64,000 nucleotides of DNA. It comes from Amycolatopsis azurea DSM 43854. GTDB taxonomy: Bacteria > Actinomycetota > Actinomycetes > Mycobacteriales > Pseudonocardiaceae. The DNA is taken from contig NZ_MUXN01000020.1 in assembly GCF_001995215.1 (NCBI RefSeq), positions 1 to 64,000 on the forward strand, written 5' to 3'. Position 1 is the first letter of the stretch, and each line of letters starts with the position of its first letter. The notes under the pieces are model-generated. The model searched no databases, was not told the DNA's origin, and was given only the letters and a program-made list of their open reading frames with translations. A program made the position numbers and the translations under genes. Below are positions 16,057 to 24,904 of the stretch, piece by piece.

Positions 16057-18357
16057 CTAGTCGGCCTGTTGGTAGCGCCTGAGGTACTCGCCGGTCAGCG
16101 AGTTCTCCGCGGTCAGGAGTTTCTCGGGCGTGCCGGTGAAGACGATCTCGCCGCCGTTCTTGCCGCCGCCCGGACCGAGGTCGATGACCCAGTCCGCCTG
16201 CTCGATCACCGCCAGGTTGTGCTCGATGACCACCACCGTGTTGCCCGCGTCGACCATGCCGTTGAGCAGGCCGAGCAGCATGTCGATGTCGCTCATGTGC
16301 AGACCGGTGGTCGGCTCGTCGAGGATGTAGACGTTCCCGCCACCGGAAAGCCGGTCCGCCAGCTTGATCCGCTGGCGTTCACCGCCGGACAGCGTGCTCA
16401 GCGCCTGCCCGAGCCCGAGGTAGCCGAGCCCGGTCTCGATCAGCGCGTTCACCTTCGCCAGCACCGGTGCCTCGGTGAAGTACTCCGCCGCCTGCTCCGC
16501 CGACAGTTCCAGCACGTCGGCGATCGACTTGCCGCGCAGCTTGTGCGCGAGCACCTCGTCCTTGAACCGGCGCCCGTCGCAGCTTTCGCAATGCGTCGTG
16601 ATCGGGTCCATATAGGACACTTCGGTGATCAGCACGCCGCGGCCCTGGCATTCCTCGCAGGCGCCCTTGGAGTTGAAGCTGAACAACGCCGCGTTCGCGC
16701 CGCTCGCCTTCGCGAAGAGCTTGCGCACCGGGTCCATCAGGCCGAGGTACGTCGCCGGAGTCGACCGGGAGGACGCCGCGATCGGCGTCTGGTCCACGAA
16801 GATCGCGTCCGGGTGCGCCTCGCGGAAGACACCGGAGATCAACGAGCTCTTGCCCGAGCCCGCGACACCGGTGACCGCGGTGAGCACCCCGGTCGGGATG
16901 TCGACCGAGACGTTCTTCAGGTTGTGCAGCGAGGCCCGCTTGATCGGCAGCTTTCCCTTGGAACTCCGCGGATTCGCCTTGACGACACCCGAGCGGGCCA
17001 GCCCTGCCGCGGTGAGCGTCTTGCCGGCGCGCAGCTGCTTGTACGTCCCCTCGAACACGACCTCGCCGCCGTGCACGCCCGCGCGCGGCCCGATCTCGAC
17101 CACGTGGTCGGCGATCTCGATGACGTCCGGGTCGTGTTCGACCACCAGGATCGTGTTTCCCTTGTCCCGCAACGCCCTCAGCAGGTCGTTGAGCCGCCCG
17201 ACGTCGCGGGGGTGCAAGCCGACACTGGGCTCGTCGAAGACGTAGGTCAGTCCCGTCAGGTCGCTGCCCAGGTGCTTGACCAGCTTGAGCCGCTGCCCTT
17301 CACCGCCGGACAGCGAAGTCGTCGCACGGTCCAGGGAAAGGTAGCCGAGGCCGATCGCCTCGATCCGTTCGAGCGCGGCCAGCACGCCTTGCGCCATCGC
17401 GACGGTCTGCTTGTCCTTGATGGACCGGATGAGCTCGATCAGATCGGTGATCTGCAGCTCGCACCACTGCGCGATGTTCTTGCCCGCCAGCTTGGTCGCC
17501 AGCGCCGCCGCGCTCAGCCGGCCGCCGCGGCAGACCGTGCAGGTGCCCTCGGAGATGAACTTCTCCGCCTGGGCGCGGGTCTTCTCGCTCATCGACCCGG
17601 TGTCGCGTTTGAGATGGCGCCGGGTGAAGTTCGCGACCAGGCCCTCGAACGTCAGGGTCTGCGTCTTGCCGTTCTTGAAGGTGAGCTGGACCTTGCCCTC
17701 GTTGCCGTGCAGGAGGGTGTCCATCTCCTTCGCGGTGTACTTGTTGAGCTTCTTGGCCGGGTTGATGGCGTCGTGGTTGGCGTAGAACTGCCAGCCGGGA
17801 CTGCCGACCGGGTAGCCCGGCACCAGGATCGCGCCCTCGTCGAGCGACTTCGTCATGTCGAGCATCAGCTCGGGATCCGGGCGCACCGCGCGTCCGATGC
17901 CTTCGCAGTCGGGGCACATCCCGTTGGGGTCGTTGAACGAGTACAACGACGGGTTGCCCGCACTGGGCTTTCCCTGGCGCGAGAACAGCACCCGCAGCAG
18001 CGGGTGGATGTCGGCGACCGTGGCGACCGTCGAGCGGGCGTTCCCGCCGAGCGGGCGCTGGTCGACGATCACCGGCGTGGTCAGGTTCTCGATGCTGTCC
18101 ACATGCGGACGTTCGTGCTTGGGCAGCTGGTTGCGGATGAACCAGGGGAACGTGGCGTTCAGCTGGCGCTGCGCCTCGACGGCGATCGTGTCGAACACGA
18201 CGGAGGACTTCCCGGAACCCGACACCCCGACGAAAACCGTGATCTGGTTCTTCGGGAGTTCGAGTGAGACGTCCTTCAGGTTGTTCTCGTGAGCGCCGGT
18301 GACGCGGATTCCCTCACCCGCCGGTTGTTGCCTGGTCTTGCGGGCTGCGGCAGTCAC
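16057..18357 (-). CDS. Class II UvrA-like ABC ATPase (DrrC-type drug resistance)
   Basis: The protein is 766 aa, shorter than housekeeping UvrA (~950). It has two ABC modules: Walker A GVSGSGKSS (about 45) and GVAGSGKSS (about 495), signatures SLSGGEGQRLKL and TLSGGERQRIKL, and Walker B YVFDEPSVGLH and YILDEPTTGLH. Zinc-finger cysteines are seen in MCPDCEGIG, CTVCRGG, ACEECQGRG and HCESCDGRR. The missing UvrB-binding insert region and the length fit the class II UvrA/DrrC group, which protects producers from DNA-intercalating antibiotics. The context with DrrAB-type exporters and an apoprotein supports self-resistance, but no substrate can be named. Confidence 0.9.
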   Translation of the reverse strand: MTAAARKTRQQPAGEGIRVTGAHENNLKDVSLELPKNQITVFVGVSGSGKSSVVFDTIAVEAQRQLNATFPWFIRNQLPKHERPHVDSIENLTTPVIVDQRPLGGNARSTVATVADIHPLLRVLFSRQGKPSAGNPSLYSFNDPNGMCPDCEGIGRAVRPDPELMLDMTKSLDEGAILVPGYPVGSPGWQFYANHDAINPAKKLNKYTAKEMDTLLHGNEGKVQLTFKNGKTQTLTFEGLVANFTRRHLKRDTGSMSEKTRAQAEKFISEGTCTVCRGGRLSAAALATKLAGKNIAQWCELQITDLIELIRSIKDKQTVAMAQGVLAALERIEAIGLGYLSLDRATTSLSGGEGQRLKLVKHLGSDLTGLTYVFDEPSVGLHPRDVGRLNDLLRALRDKGNTILVVEHDPDVIEIADHVVEIGPRAGVHGGEVVFEGTYKQLRAGKTLTAAGLARSGVVKANPRSSKGKLPIKRASLHNLKNVSVDIPTGVLTAVTGVAGSGKSSLISGVFREAHPDAIFVDQTPIAASSRSTPATYLGLMDPVRKLFAKASGANAALFSFNSKGACEECQGRGVLITEVSYMDPITTHCESCDGRRFKDEVLAHKLRGKSIADVLELSAEQAAEYFTEAPVLAKVNALIETGLGYLGLGQALSTLSGGERQRIKLADRLSGGGNVYILDEPTTGLHMSDIDMLLGLLNGMVDAGNTVVVIEHNLAVIEQADWVIDLGPGGGKNGGEIVFTGTPEKLLTAENSLTGEYLRRYQQAD

Positions 18358-18514
18358 AGAAGTTTCCTTTCTTCGCCGAAGCGCGAGAGTGGTCGCGCCT
18401 GCTCGCCATTATCACAGTGCCTTGGGTCGTGCGGTAGCCCGTTCGCGCCATTTCGGGTTATGCATTCGTCACGACGGAGAAATGAATATTTCATGCCACT
18501 GCCGGGGCGATTCC

Positions 18515-19063
18515 TCAGGCGCGGGTGTAGACAGTGCCGACGACGCCGGTCTTCAGCGATTTCGCACTCGTCAGCTTCAGCGGGATCTCCTTGCCGCCGT
18601 CCTCGAACAGCCGCATTCCCTCGCCGGCCACCAGCGGCATGACGTTGAGCGCGAGCTCGTCCAGCAGCCCCTCGGCGAGCAGCCACCGAACCAGCCTCGG
18701 GCTTCCGGGCACCCGGATCGACTTGCCGGAATCCTCCTTCAGCCGGGTGATCGCGCCCGCGATGTCGCCGGTGATCAGGCTCGTGTCCGGCCAGGTCAGC
18801 GAGTTTTCGTCGAGCGTCGAAGACACGACGTATTTGTGCGTGCCGTTGAGGAACGCCGCCATCGGGTTGCTGTCGCCCTGCGGCTTCCACAACTGTTCGA
18901 AGGCCAGGTAAGTGTCCTTGCCCATCAGAACGGCGTCCGAGGCGTCGAGGCTCTCGTTGATGCCCTCGGTCATCTCGTCGGACCAGTACTGGTTCATCCA
19001 GCGGTCGGGCCGTTCCACCACGCCGTCCAGTGTGATGAACAGTCCCGCGGCGATCTCGCGCAT
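18515..19063 (-). CDS. RibD-C/dihydrofolate-reductase-like protein
   Basis: The protein is 182 aa from ATG 19063. Blocks typical of the RibD C-terminal family are LFITLDGVVE near the N-terminus, DAVLMGKDTYLAF, YVVSSTLDE and IRVPGSPRLVRWLLAEGLLDEL. These small NADPH-binding reductases are common in actinobacteria and their substrates are mostly unknown; they are not the folate enzyme. It lies between the UvrA-like gene and a P450 on the same strand, 33 bases from the latter, so it may share its transcript. Confidence 0.85.
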   Translation of the reverse strand: MREIAAGLFITLDGVVERPDRWMNQYWSDEMTEGINESLDASDAVLMGKDTYLAFEQLWKPQGDSNPMAAFLNGTHKYVVSSTLDENSLTWPDTSLITGDIAGAITRLKEDSGKSIRVPGSPRLVRWLLAEGLLDELALNVMPLVAGEGMRLFEDGGKEIPLKLTSAKSLKTGVVGTVYTRA

Positions 19064-19096
19064 GACGAACTCCTTTCGTTACCCGCAAGCCTGGAT

Positions 19097-20338
19097 TCAG
19101 GCCGCTGGGCGATCCTCCCACCGCCGTGCGCGGCGGTCCAAAGGATCGAGCACGCCGGAAGAAGTCCAGCGGACCGGCAGCGCCGATAATGCCCGCATCG
19201 TCGGCGAGACCGTCCAGGTCAGCGCGGATTCGGGCACGGCAAGGGAAAGCCGCGGCGCGCGGCGGGAAAGCGCGCGCACCGCCGATTGGACCTCGACGCG
19301 GGCGAGGTGGGCGCCGATGCAGTGGTGCGTGCCGTGCCCGAAGGACAGGTGCCGGGCTTGCCGGTCCACCTCGAACCGGTCCGGGTCGGTGAAGACGTCT
19401 TCGTCGCGGTTGACCACCGGCAGCAGCGCCGTCACCAGGTCGCCGGGCTCGATCCGGGCGTCGGCGAGGGTGACTTCCTCCGTCGCGATCCGGGTCATGC
19501 TGAAGTTCACCGAGGGGCTGTACCGCAACGCTTCCTCGACGGCGGATTCCACCAGTTCCGGATTCGCGTCCAGTGTGCCCAGCAGACCCGGCCGGGAGAT
19601 CAGGCACAGCACCGTGTTGGCGATCTGCGCGGACGCCAGCGCGTGCCCGTCGAAGAACAGCGACGCCGCCAGCCCGGTGAGTTCGCTTTCGTCGAGCACT
19701 CCCGAGCGATGGGCCTCGACGAGTTCCGCCATCAGCCCGGCCGGTGGGTCCTCGGTGTCGGCGAGCATCGCCGTGACCTCGTCGTGCAGCAGCAGTTCGC
19801 CTTGGTAGACGGCGGATCGCGGTGAGCCGGGCTCGCCGAGCCGCCCGTTCGCGCGTTTGCGGATCGCCTCGCGGCGCGATCGCGGCACACCCAGCAGTTC
19901 GGCCTGCGCCGTGAAGGTCAGCGGTGCGCAGAAATCGGCGATCAGATCCGCGGTGGGGCCGTCGTCGATCAGTTTGCCGAGCAGGTCTTCGGCAGCGGTC
20001 GCGACATACTCGCGCAACTGTTCCGCGCGGCGGGCGGAGAACGCGCCGCCGATGAGCTTCCGGATCCGCGTGTGCCGGGGCGGGTCGAAATCGGTCACCG
20101 ACATCCGGGTGGCCGGACCGCGCGGATGGGCCGTCTCGGCCAGCAGTGCCCGGCTGAATCGTTTGTCGCGCAGGAACTCGCGAGCTTCGGAATGGCCGCT
20201 CACCAGCCATTCACGACGTCCGTCGCGGTGGCGTGAACTGATGGGGCATCCGTCGGGGACGCCGTCCCCGACGAGCAGTCGCCTGTTCCGCCCTTCGGCG
20301 AAATCCGAGCCTCCGCTGCCTCCCGTGACGTCGGCCAT
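19097..20338 (-). CDS. Cytochrome P450 with atypical I-helix
   Basis: About 413 aa from ATG 20338, placed after CGGAGG; ATG 20362, overlapping the MFS stop, is an alternative. The heme loop LSFGHGTHHCIGAHLAR and the ExxR motif EEALRYSP are intact. The oxygen-activating I-helix reads FFDGHALASAQ instead of the usual AGxxT, so the conserved acid/alcohol pair is altered; such P450s often need substrate-assisted protonation or do unusual chemistry. The gene is 16 bases after an MFS exporter gene, which suggests a two-gene transport/modification unit. No ferredoxin gene is near. Confidence 0.92.
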   Translation of the reverse strand: MADVTGGSGGSDFAEGRNRRLLVGDGVPDGCPISSRHRDGRREWLVSGHSEAREFLRDKRFSRALLAETAHPRGPATRMSVTDFDPPRHTRIRKLIGGAFSARRAEQLREYVATAAEDLLGKLIDDGPTADLIADFCAPLTFTAQAELLGVPRSRREAIRKRANGRLGEPGSPRSAVYQGELLLHDEVTAMLADTEDPPAGLMAELVEAHRSGVLDESELTGLAASLFFDGHALASAQIANTVLCLISRPGLLGTLDANPELVESAVEEALRYSPSVNFSMTRIATEEVTLADARIEPGDLVTALLPVVNRDEDVFTDPDRFEVDRQARHLSFGHGTHHCIGAHLARVEVQSAVRALSRRAPRLSLAVPESALTWTVSPTMRALSALPVRWTSSGVLDPLDRRARRWEDRPAA

Positions 20339-20354
20339 CGGGATCATCCTCCGT

Positions 20355-21503
20355 TCATCCATTCCGGGCGGGTACGCGCAGCGCGAGCAGGCAGACCGCG
20401 ACCGAGGCCACGGACAGTGCCGCGATGGCGACCCGCAGGTCGGTGTGTCCGGCGATCTGGCCGACCACGGCCGGGCCGAGCAGCAGGCCGACGCTGGCCA
20501 GTGACGCGGCCGAGCCGATCACCGCGCCGCGGTCCTCCGGTGTCGTGCCGCGCCCGATCAGCCCGTAGACCGTGGGCGTCGACACCGAGATCGCGCCCCC
20601 GACCACGGCGGTGCCGAGCAGGCCGTGCACCGGCGCGTCGGCCATGGAAAGCAGCAGCACGCCCACTCCGGAAAGCGCGCCGGAGGCGAGCAGCACCAGG
20701 CGGTCCGACGCGCGGCCCGCCATCCAGTGCCCGCCGAGCCTGCCCAGCGCCATTCCCGCGGCGAAGACGCCGGGAGCGGCCGCGGAGATCCCGACCGGCG
20801 CGCGGGTGACGTCGGTCAGGAAGACCGCGCTCCATTGCTGGACCCCGCTTTCCACGACCATGGCCAGCGCGGCCAGCAGGCAGAGCAACAGGACCGCCGG
20901 GCCGAGTTTCAGGCCCCGCCCCGATTCCCGGCCCTGCCGCACCAGTCGTCCCGGCACGGATTTCCTCGTCGCGACGGCGCCGACGACGACCAGCGCCGAA
21001 AGCGTCAGCGCGATCACTTCGGCGGGTACGCCCGCTGATCGCGCCGCCCCGGTGCCGAGGCTGCACGTCAACAGGCCGACGCTGAACAACGCGTGCGCGC
21101 GGTTCATCACGCGGGGCCCGTCGCCCGCTTCGGCGGACGCGGCCAGCGCGACCACGACGACATTGCAGGCGCCGGAGCCGAATCCGAACAAGCCCAAGGT
21201 CAGGAACAAAGCCGGCACGGAACCGGCGAGCGCGGGCAGCGGCGCGATGAGCGCGAATCCGGCGAAAGTCGCGACCGCCACCGGGCGGCCGAACCGGTCG
21301 AGCAGCCTGCCGATCGCGAACATCGCGGGCATCGCCGCGAGCGCGCCGATCAGCAACGCGGCACCGAGTTGTGCCTCACCCGCGCCGGTGGCGGTCCGGA
21401 CGTCCGGCAGCATCGAAAGATAAGGCCCCCACAAGGCGCCGTACGCGGCGAATCCGGCGAAGACCGTGCTGGTCCGCGGGGCGGCGGTGATGACGGCGAC
21501 CAT
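20355..21503 (-). CDS. MFS transporter
   Basis: About 382 aa from ATG 21503 (MVAVITAAPRTSTVFAGF), preceded by GGAAAGG; the open frame extends further upstream without good sites. About 12 hydrophobic segments are visible, with the loop motif IGRLLDRFGRPVAV between helices 2 and 3 and GRLGGHWMAGRASDR in the second half. It resembles the sugar/drug YbjJ-like MFS group. It is coupled to the following P450 gene and is divergent from the DrrA-type gene. The substrate is unknown; export of a small metabolite is an inference from context. Confidence 0.85.
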   Translation of the reverse strand: MVAVITAAPRTSTVFAGFAAYGALWGPYLSMLPDVRTATGAGEAQLGAALLIGALAAMPAMFAIGRLLDRFGRPVAVATFAGFALIAPLPALAGSVPALFLTLGLFGFGSGACNVVVVALAASAEAGDGPRVMNRAHALFSVGLLTCSLGTGAARSAGVPAEVIALTLSALVVVGAVATRKSVPGRLVRQGRESGRGLKLGPAVLLLCLLAALAMVVESGVQQWSAVFLTDVTRAPVGISAAAPGVFAAGMALGRLGGHWMAGRASDRLVLLASGALSGVGVLLLSMADAPVHGLLGTAVVGGAISVSTPTVYGLIGRGTTPEDRGAVIGSAASLASVGLLLGPAVVGQIAGHTDLRVAIAALSVASVAVCLLALRVPARNG

Positions 21504-21804
21504 GACCGTGACGATCCTTTCCGGGGTGGGTAATGGCGTTTCCCGAAGGGGTTGACATTCGCAGGTTATCAGCGGAATTCGGGAAGAGACCACGATTATT
21601 GACCGCATTTATGGAGAAGATCGAAACCGCGTGCCAGCGGTATTCTCTGCTTCGGTACGACGCTCGGCAGGCTGGGATATTCATCCCGAAAATGAAGAAT
21701 TCATACTTAAAAGATTAACCATTCACTGCTCCTGTGCGGCGCTCGGTCGCATGATGTAACCGCACGAGAGCGTCTGGTTGTGAGGAACAGGAAGGTAGTG
21801 CGTC
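21504..21804. promoter_or_regulatory. Divergent control region between MFS and ABC exporter genes
   Basis: About 300 bases separate divergent start codons. It is AT-richer than its surroundings, with short self-complementary runs around 21675-21705 (TATTCATCCC, GAAGAATTCATAC). It must contain promoters for both units. I could not place a convincing -35/-10 pair, and no gene with a ribosome site is visible inside. Confidence 0.4.
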
Positions 21805-22833
21805 ATGTTGCAGAACGTCGAACCCGCGACCGCGTCGAGGGCCGGCCCGGGGCAGCGGGGGAACGAGACGGAATTCGCGATCCACGCCGAAGGGCTGGTG
21901 AAACGGTTCGGCGAGACGACCGCGCTCGACGGCGTCGACCTGGCGGTCCGCACGGGCACGGTGCTCGGCGTCCTCGGCCCGAACGGGGCCGGGAAGACCA
22001 CCACGGTCCGGATCCTGTCCACGCTGGTGACGCCGGACGAGGGCCATGCCACCGTTGCCGGGTACGACATCCAGAAGGAAGCCCACCAGGTACGCCAGCT
22101 GATCGGCCTGACCGGTCAGTACGCCTCGGTCGACGAAAGCCTGACCGGCGTGGAGAACCTGCTGCTGATCGGGCGGCTGCTCGGCTTTTCGCGGCGGGCG
22201 GCCAAGGCCCGCGCGCACGAGCTCTTGGAGCGCTTCTCCCTCACCGAGGCGGGTGGCCGCGCGGCCAAGGGTTACTCGGGCGGTATGCGACGTCGGCTCG
22301 ACCTGGCCGCCAGCCTGGTCGGGGACGCGCGGCTGCTGTTCCTGGACGAGCCCACCACCGGGCTTGACCCGCGCAGCAGGCTCGAGCTGTGGGACGTCGT
22401 GCGCGGCCTGGTCGCCGACGGCGTCACGGTGCTGCTGACCACGCAGTACCTGGAGGAGGCCGACGCCCTCGCCGACGAGATCGTGGTCGTCGACCACGGC
22501 AAGGTGATCGCCAAGGGCACTCCTGACGAGCTCAAGGCCAGCACCGGCGCCCAGCGCCTGACGGTGCGCGGCGCCCAGGGCGCCGACCTCGAGAAGGTCG
22601 TGCGGCTGATCGGCGAGATCGCCGGTGCGACGCCGGACGTCTCGGGCCAGGTCGTCAGCGTCCCGGTCACCGACCCGGCCGCGCTGCCCGGCGCGGTCCG
22701 GCGGCTGGAGGAGGCGGGCATCGTCATCGGCGAACTGTCCCTGCGCAGCTCCAGCCTGGACGAGGTGTTCCTGAGCCTGACCGGACGCCCCGCCGAGGAG
22801 ACGCCCGACGAGACCGAGGAGGAGATCCGATGA
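21805..22833 (+). CDS. DrrA-type ABC transporter ATP-binding protein
   Basis: The protein is 342 aa from ATG 21805. Walker A GPNGAGKTTT lies near residue 65, the Q-loop in IGLTGQYASVDE, the signature YSGGMRRRLDLA, and Walker B LLFLDEPTTGLDP. A C-terminal DUF4162-type extension (about 250-325, LRSSSLDEVFLSLTGR) is typical of daunorubicin-resistance DrrA proteins. It pairs with the permease that starts inside its stop codon. The complex exports drugs or lipids; self-protection against the local product is an inference. Confidence 0.95.
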   Translation: MLQNVEPATASRAGPGQRGNETEFAIHAEGLVKRFGETTALDGVDLAVRTGTVLGVLGPNGAGKTTTVRILSTLVTPDEGHATVAGYDIQKEAHQVRQLIGLTGQYASVDESLTGVENLLLIGRLLGFSRRAAKARAHELLERFSLTEAGGRAAKGYSGGMRRRLDLAASLVGDARLLFLDEPTTGLDPRSRLELWDVVRGLVADGVTVLLTTQYLEEADALADEIVVVDHGKVIAKGTPDELKASTGAQRLTVRGAQGADLEKVVRLIGEIAGATPDVSGQVVSVPVTDPAALPGAVRRLEEAGIVIGELSLRSSSLDEVFLSLTGRPAEETPDETEEEIR

Positions 22834-23630
22834 CCGCCGCGACGCCGCAGCTCTCTTCCCGGGTCGGGTTCTTCCAGGGCATCTCGCAGATGTTCACCCT
22901 CGCCTGGCGCAGCACGGTTTCGGTCAAGCACGAGCCGAAGCAGCTCGCCGACATCAGCTTCCAGCCGATCATCTTCACGCTGCTGTTCACGTTCGTCTTC
23001 GGTGGCGCGATCTCCGGGGACCGGCACGCGTACCTGCAGTTCATGATCCCCGGCATGCTGGTGATGAGCATGCTGTTCGCGACCATCAACGTCGGCATCG
23101 GCCTCAACACCGACCTGTCCCAGGGCGTGTTCGACCGGTTCCGTTCGCTGCCGATCGCGCGCTGGGCACCGCTGGCCGGCCGGATCGTCGGCGACCAGTT
23201 CAAGCAGGTCTGGTCCGTGCTGCTGGTGGTCGGCGTCGGGCTGCTGCTCGGCTTCAGGCCGGAGAAGGGTTTCCTCGGCGTGCTGGCGGCAGGGTTGCTC
23301 CTGCTGGTCTTCGCGATCGCGTTCTCCTGGGTGCCCACGCTGGTGGGCGTCGCCGCCGACCAGGCGGAGAAGGTCCAGGTGTTCGCGTTCGCGGTCGTCC
23401 TGCCGCTGAACTTCGTCAGCGGGGTGTTCGCGCCGGTCGAGACGATGCCGTCCTGGTTGCAGGCGTTCGCCGACGTCAGCCCGGTGGCGATCCTGCTCAA
23501 GGCGTGCCGCGGGCTGATGAACGGTGGCGCCGGCGTCACCTCATCGGTGATCTGGTCGCTGGTCTGGGCGGCCGTGATCGCGATCGTTTTCGGGGCACTT
23601 TCGGTACGTGCCTTGAAGAAGCGGATCTGA
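22830..23630 (+). CDS. DrrB-type ABC transporter permease
   Basis: The protein is 266 aa, with its ATG overlapping the ATPase stop (ATGA). It has about six membrane segments and the ABC-2 motif region (LMNGGAGVTSSVIWSLVWA near the end; FRSLPIARWAPLAGRIVGD in the middle), as in DrrB. It forms the membrane channel for the ATPase. A strong hairpin terminator follows 18 bases after the stop, so the two genes form a closed operon. Confidence 0.94.
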   Translation: MTAATPQLSSRVGFFQGISQMFTLAWRSTVSVKHEPKQLADISFQPIIFTLLFTFVFGGAISGDRHAYLQFMIPGMLVMSMLFATINVGIGLNTDLSQGVFDRFRSLPIARWAPLAGRIVGDQFKQVWSVLLVVGVGLLLGFRPEKGFLGVLAAGLLLLVFAIAFSWVPTLVGVAADQAEKVQVFAFAVVLPLNFVSGVFAPVETMPSWLQAFADVSPVAILLKACRGLMNGGAGVTSSVIWSLVWAAVIAIVFGALSVRALKKRI

Positions 23631-23647
23631 AGTATTCGTCGCTCGAT

Positions 23648-23685
23648 CACCGAAGCCGTGGCGCCCGCGCGCCACGGCTTCGGTG
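23648..23685. terminator. Intrinsic terminator after the DrrAB-type operon
   Basis: Arms CACCGAAGCCGTGGCG (23648-23663) and its exact complement (23670-23685) with a 6-base loop, followed by TTTC. It lies directly after the permease stop and before the next gene. Confidence 0.85.
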
Positions 23686-23713
23686 TTTCGGGGCCCTGAT
23701 TCGGGGAGCACTG

Positions 23714-24466
23714 ATGGACGAACTGGACTACAACACCTGTAACGCCACCTTCCGGAGCCTGACCGATCAGCAGCGGCTGATGGCCGAGGAGACGTCGAGA
23801 CAGATCGGGGCGGGCGCGGATCTGGAGCTGACGTCGTACGGCTGCGGGTTCGGCATGTTCGAACTGGAGCTGATCGCGCGGGTGCCGCGGAGAACGGTGT
23901 GGTTCCAGGGCGTCGACACCAACGGCGAAGCGGTGGCACGGCTGCGCGCGGAGCTGGCCGGGCTGCCGAAGGTGCGGGGCCACCGCGTGTTCACCGCGAG
24001 CATGTCCGACATCACCGACCGCCGGATCGCGGCGACCGAGTACGGCCTGTTCGTCCAGTCGCTGTGCTACCTCGGCGCTGACGACGGCATGGCGGTGCTG
24101 AAGGAGGCCCGCAACCGGCATCGGCGGCTCTTCGTCGCGGTGACCCCGCTGAACCGGCTGAACGGTCCCTTCGCGGATTCCCTGGCGCAGCAGGGCGTGG
24201 TGCGTCCGTTGTTCGCGCAGACGCTCGCGGAGGAACTGACGCGGTTCGGCATGGGGTTCATGTCCGTCACGGTGGACGCGGAGATCGTGGTGCCGGTTTC
24301 CGAGCCTTCGCAGCGGCTGCTCGAATTCCTGACCTTCGCCCGGCACCAGCCGTGGTCCGGCGGGACGAGCCGCGCGGAGCTGCTGGACGCGGTGAGCGAA
24401 CTCGGCACGCGCGCCGCGGGGGAGATCCGCGTCCCGCACCCCGTCGAGCTTTTCACCATCAGATAG
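23714..24466 (+). CDS. SAM-dependent methyltransferase-like protein
   Basis: The protein is 250 aa from ATG 23714 after GGGGAG. A Rossmann-type motif I region reads LELTSYGCGFGMFELELI, followed by the acidic loop WFQGVDTNGEAV and SMSDITD, as in class I methyltransferases. The later part has LFVQSLCYLGADDGMAVLKEA. The motif I glycines are unusual (GCGFG), so catalysis is likely but not certain. It stands after the exporter terminator and before a repeat-rich gap. The substrate is unknown. Confidence 0.7.
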   Translation: MDELDYNTCNATFRSLTDQQRLMAEETSRQIGAGADLELTSYGCGFGMFELELIARVPRRTVWFQGVDTNGEAVARLRAELAGLPKVRGHRVFTASMSDITDRRIAATEYGLFVQSLCYLGADDGMAVLKEARNRHRRLFVAVTPLNRLNGPFADSLAQQGVVRPLFAQTLAEELTRFGMGFMSVTVDAEIVVPVSEPSQRLLEFLTFARHQPWSGGTSRAELLDAVSELGTRAAGEIRVPHPVELFTIR

Positions 24467-24490
24467 GTGCGCGGTTCGGACGATCGTGGC

Positions 24491-24549
24491 GACGTTGCGA
24501 AAGCCACTTTCGCAACGTTAGACGTTGCGAAAGTGGCTTTCGCAACGTC
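24491..24549. repeat. Nested palindrome, GTTGCGAAAG family, copy 1
   Basis: A 28-base left arm (24491-24518) pairs perfectly with 24522-24549 around TAG. Each arm is itself palindromic (ACGTTGCGAAAG, CCA, CTTTCGCAACGT), so it can fold as one long or two short hairpins. The core recurs almost exactly at 62037-62103. It lies 24 bases past the methyltransferase stop and may act as its terminator. The gap 24467-24904 holds this element, the 21-bp array and one terminator, and no gene. Confidence 0.8.
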
Positions 24550-24612
24550 GGCGCCAGTGGTGAGTGTCGGGACGACCCACTGGACCGATCCGGGAGTTTC
24601 GCGTGCTGGGGT

Positions 24613-24735
24613 GGACGACACGTGTGACCCGACGGACGACACGCGTGACTGGGTGGACGACACGGCATGCGGCCGGTCCGCCGTGTGTCGTCCGGCTGGA
24701 CACGTGTGTCGTCCATCGGATCACACGTGTCGTCC
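24613..24735. repeat. 21-bp periodic array: three direct then three inverted GGACGACACG units
   Basis: Units GGACGACACGTGTGA, GGACGACACGCGTGA and GGACGACACGGC start at 24613, 24634 and 24655, exactly 21 bases apart. Their complements end at 24693, 24714 and 24735, again 21 apart. The whole is an imperfect giant inverted repeat with about 60-base arms. Most units contain a CACGTG or CACGCG core. Two helical turns per unit would put bound proteins on one DNA face; alternatively it is a three-tier RNA hairpin. Confidence 0.8.
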
Positions 24736-24858
24736 CTCTAGCCACGCGAAACCCGTCCGACAGTAGGTACCTGGGACACGGCTGGCTCTAACCCGAATCG
24801 CCACTCACGAACAACTCGACTGCGGCCCGGGCCCGGCCGCGGACCGTCCGGACAGCGT

Positions 24859-24892
24859 GGAACCCGGGCCCTGGGGGAGGGGCCCGGGTTCC
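24859..24892. terminator. Hairpin terminator for the leftward SgcJ-like operon
   Basis: Arms GGAACCCGGGCCC (24859-24871) and GGGCCCGGGTTCC (24880-24892), 8-base loop. It lies 13 bases past the stop of the leftward gene at 24905. Confidence 0.8.
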
Positions 24893-24904
24893 GGATGGTG
24901 AGGG

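Noticed and set aside
16048-18267. 739-codon open frame on the plus strand
   Set aside because: Antisense shadow of the UvrA-like gene, which has all ABC and zinc-finger motifs.
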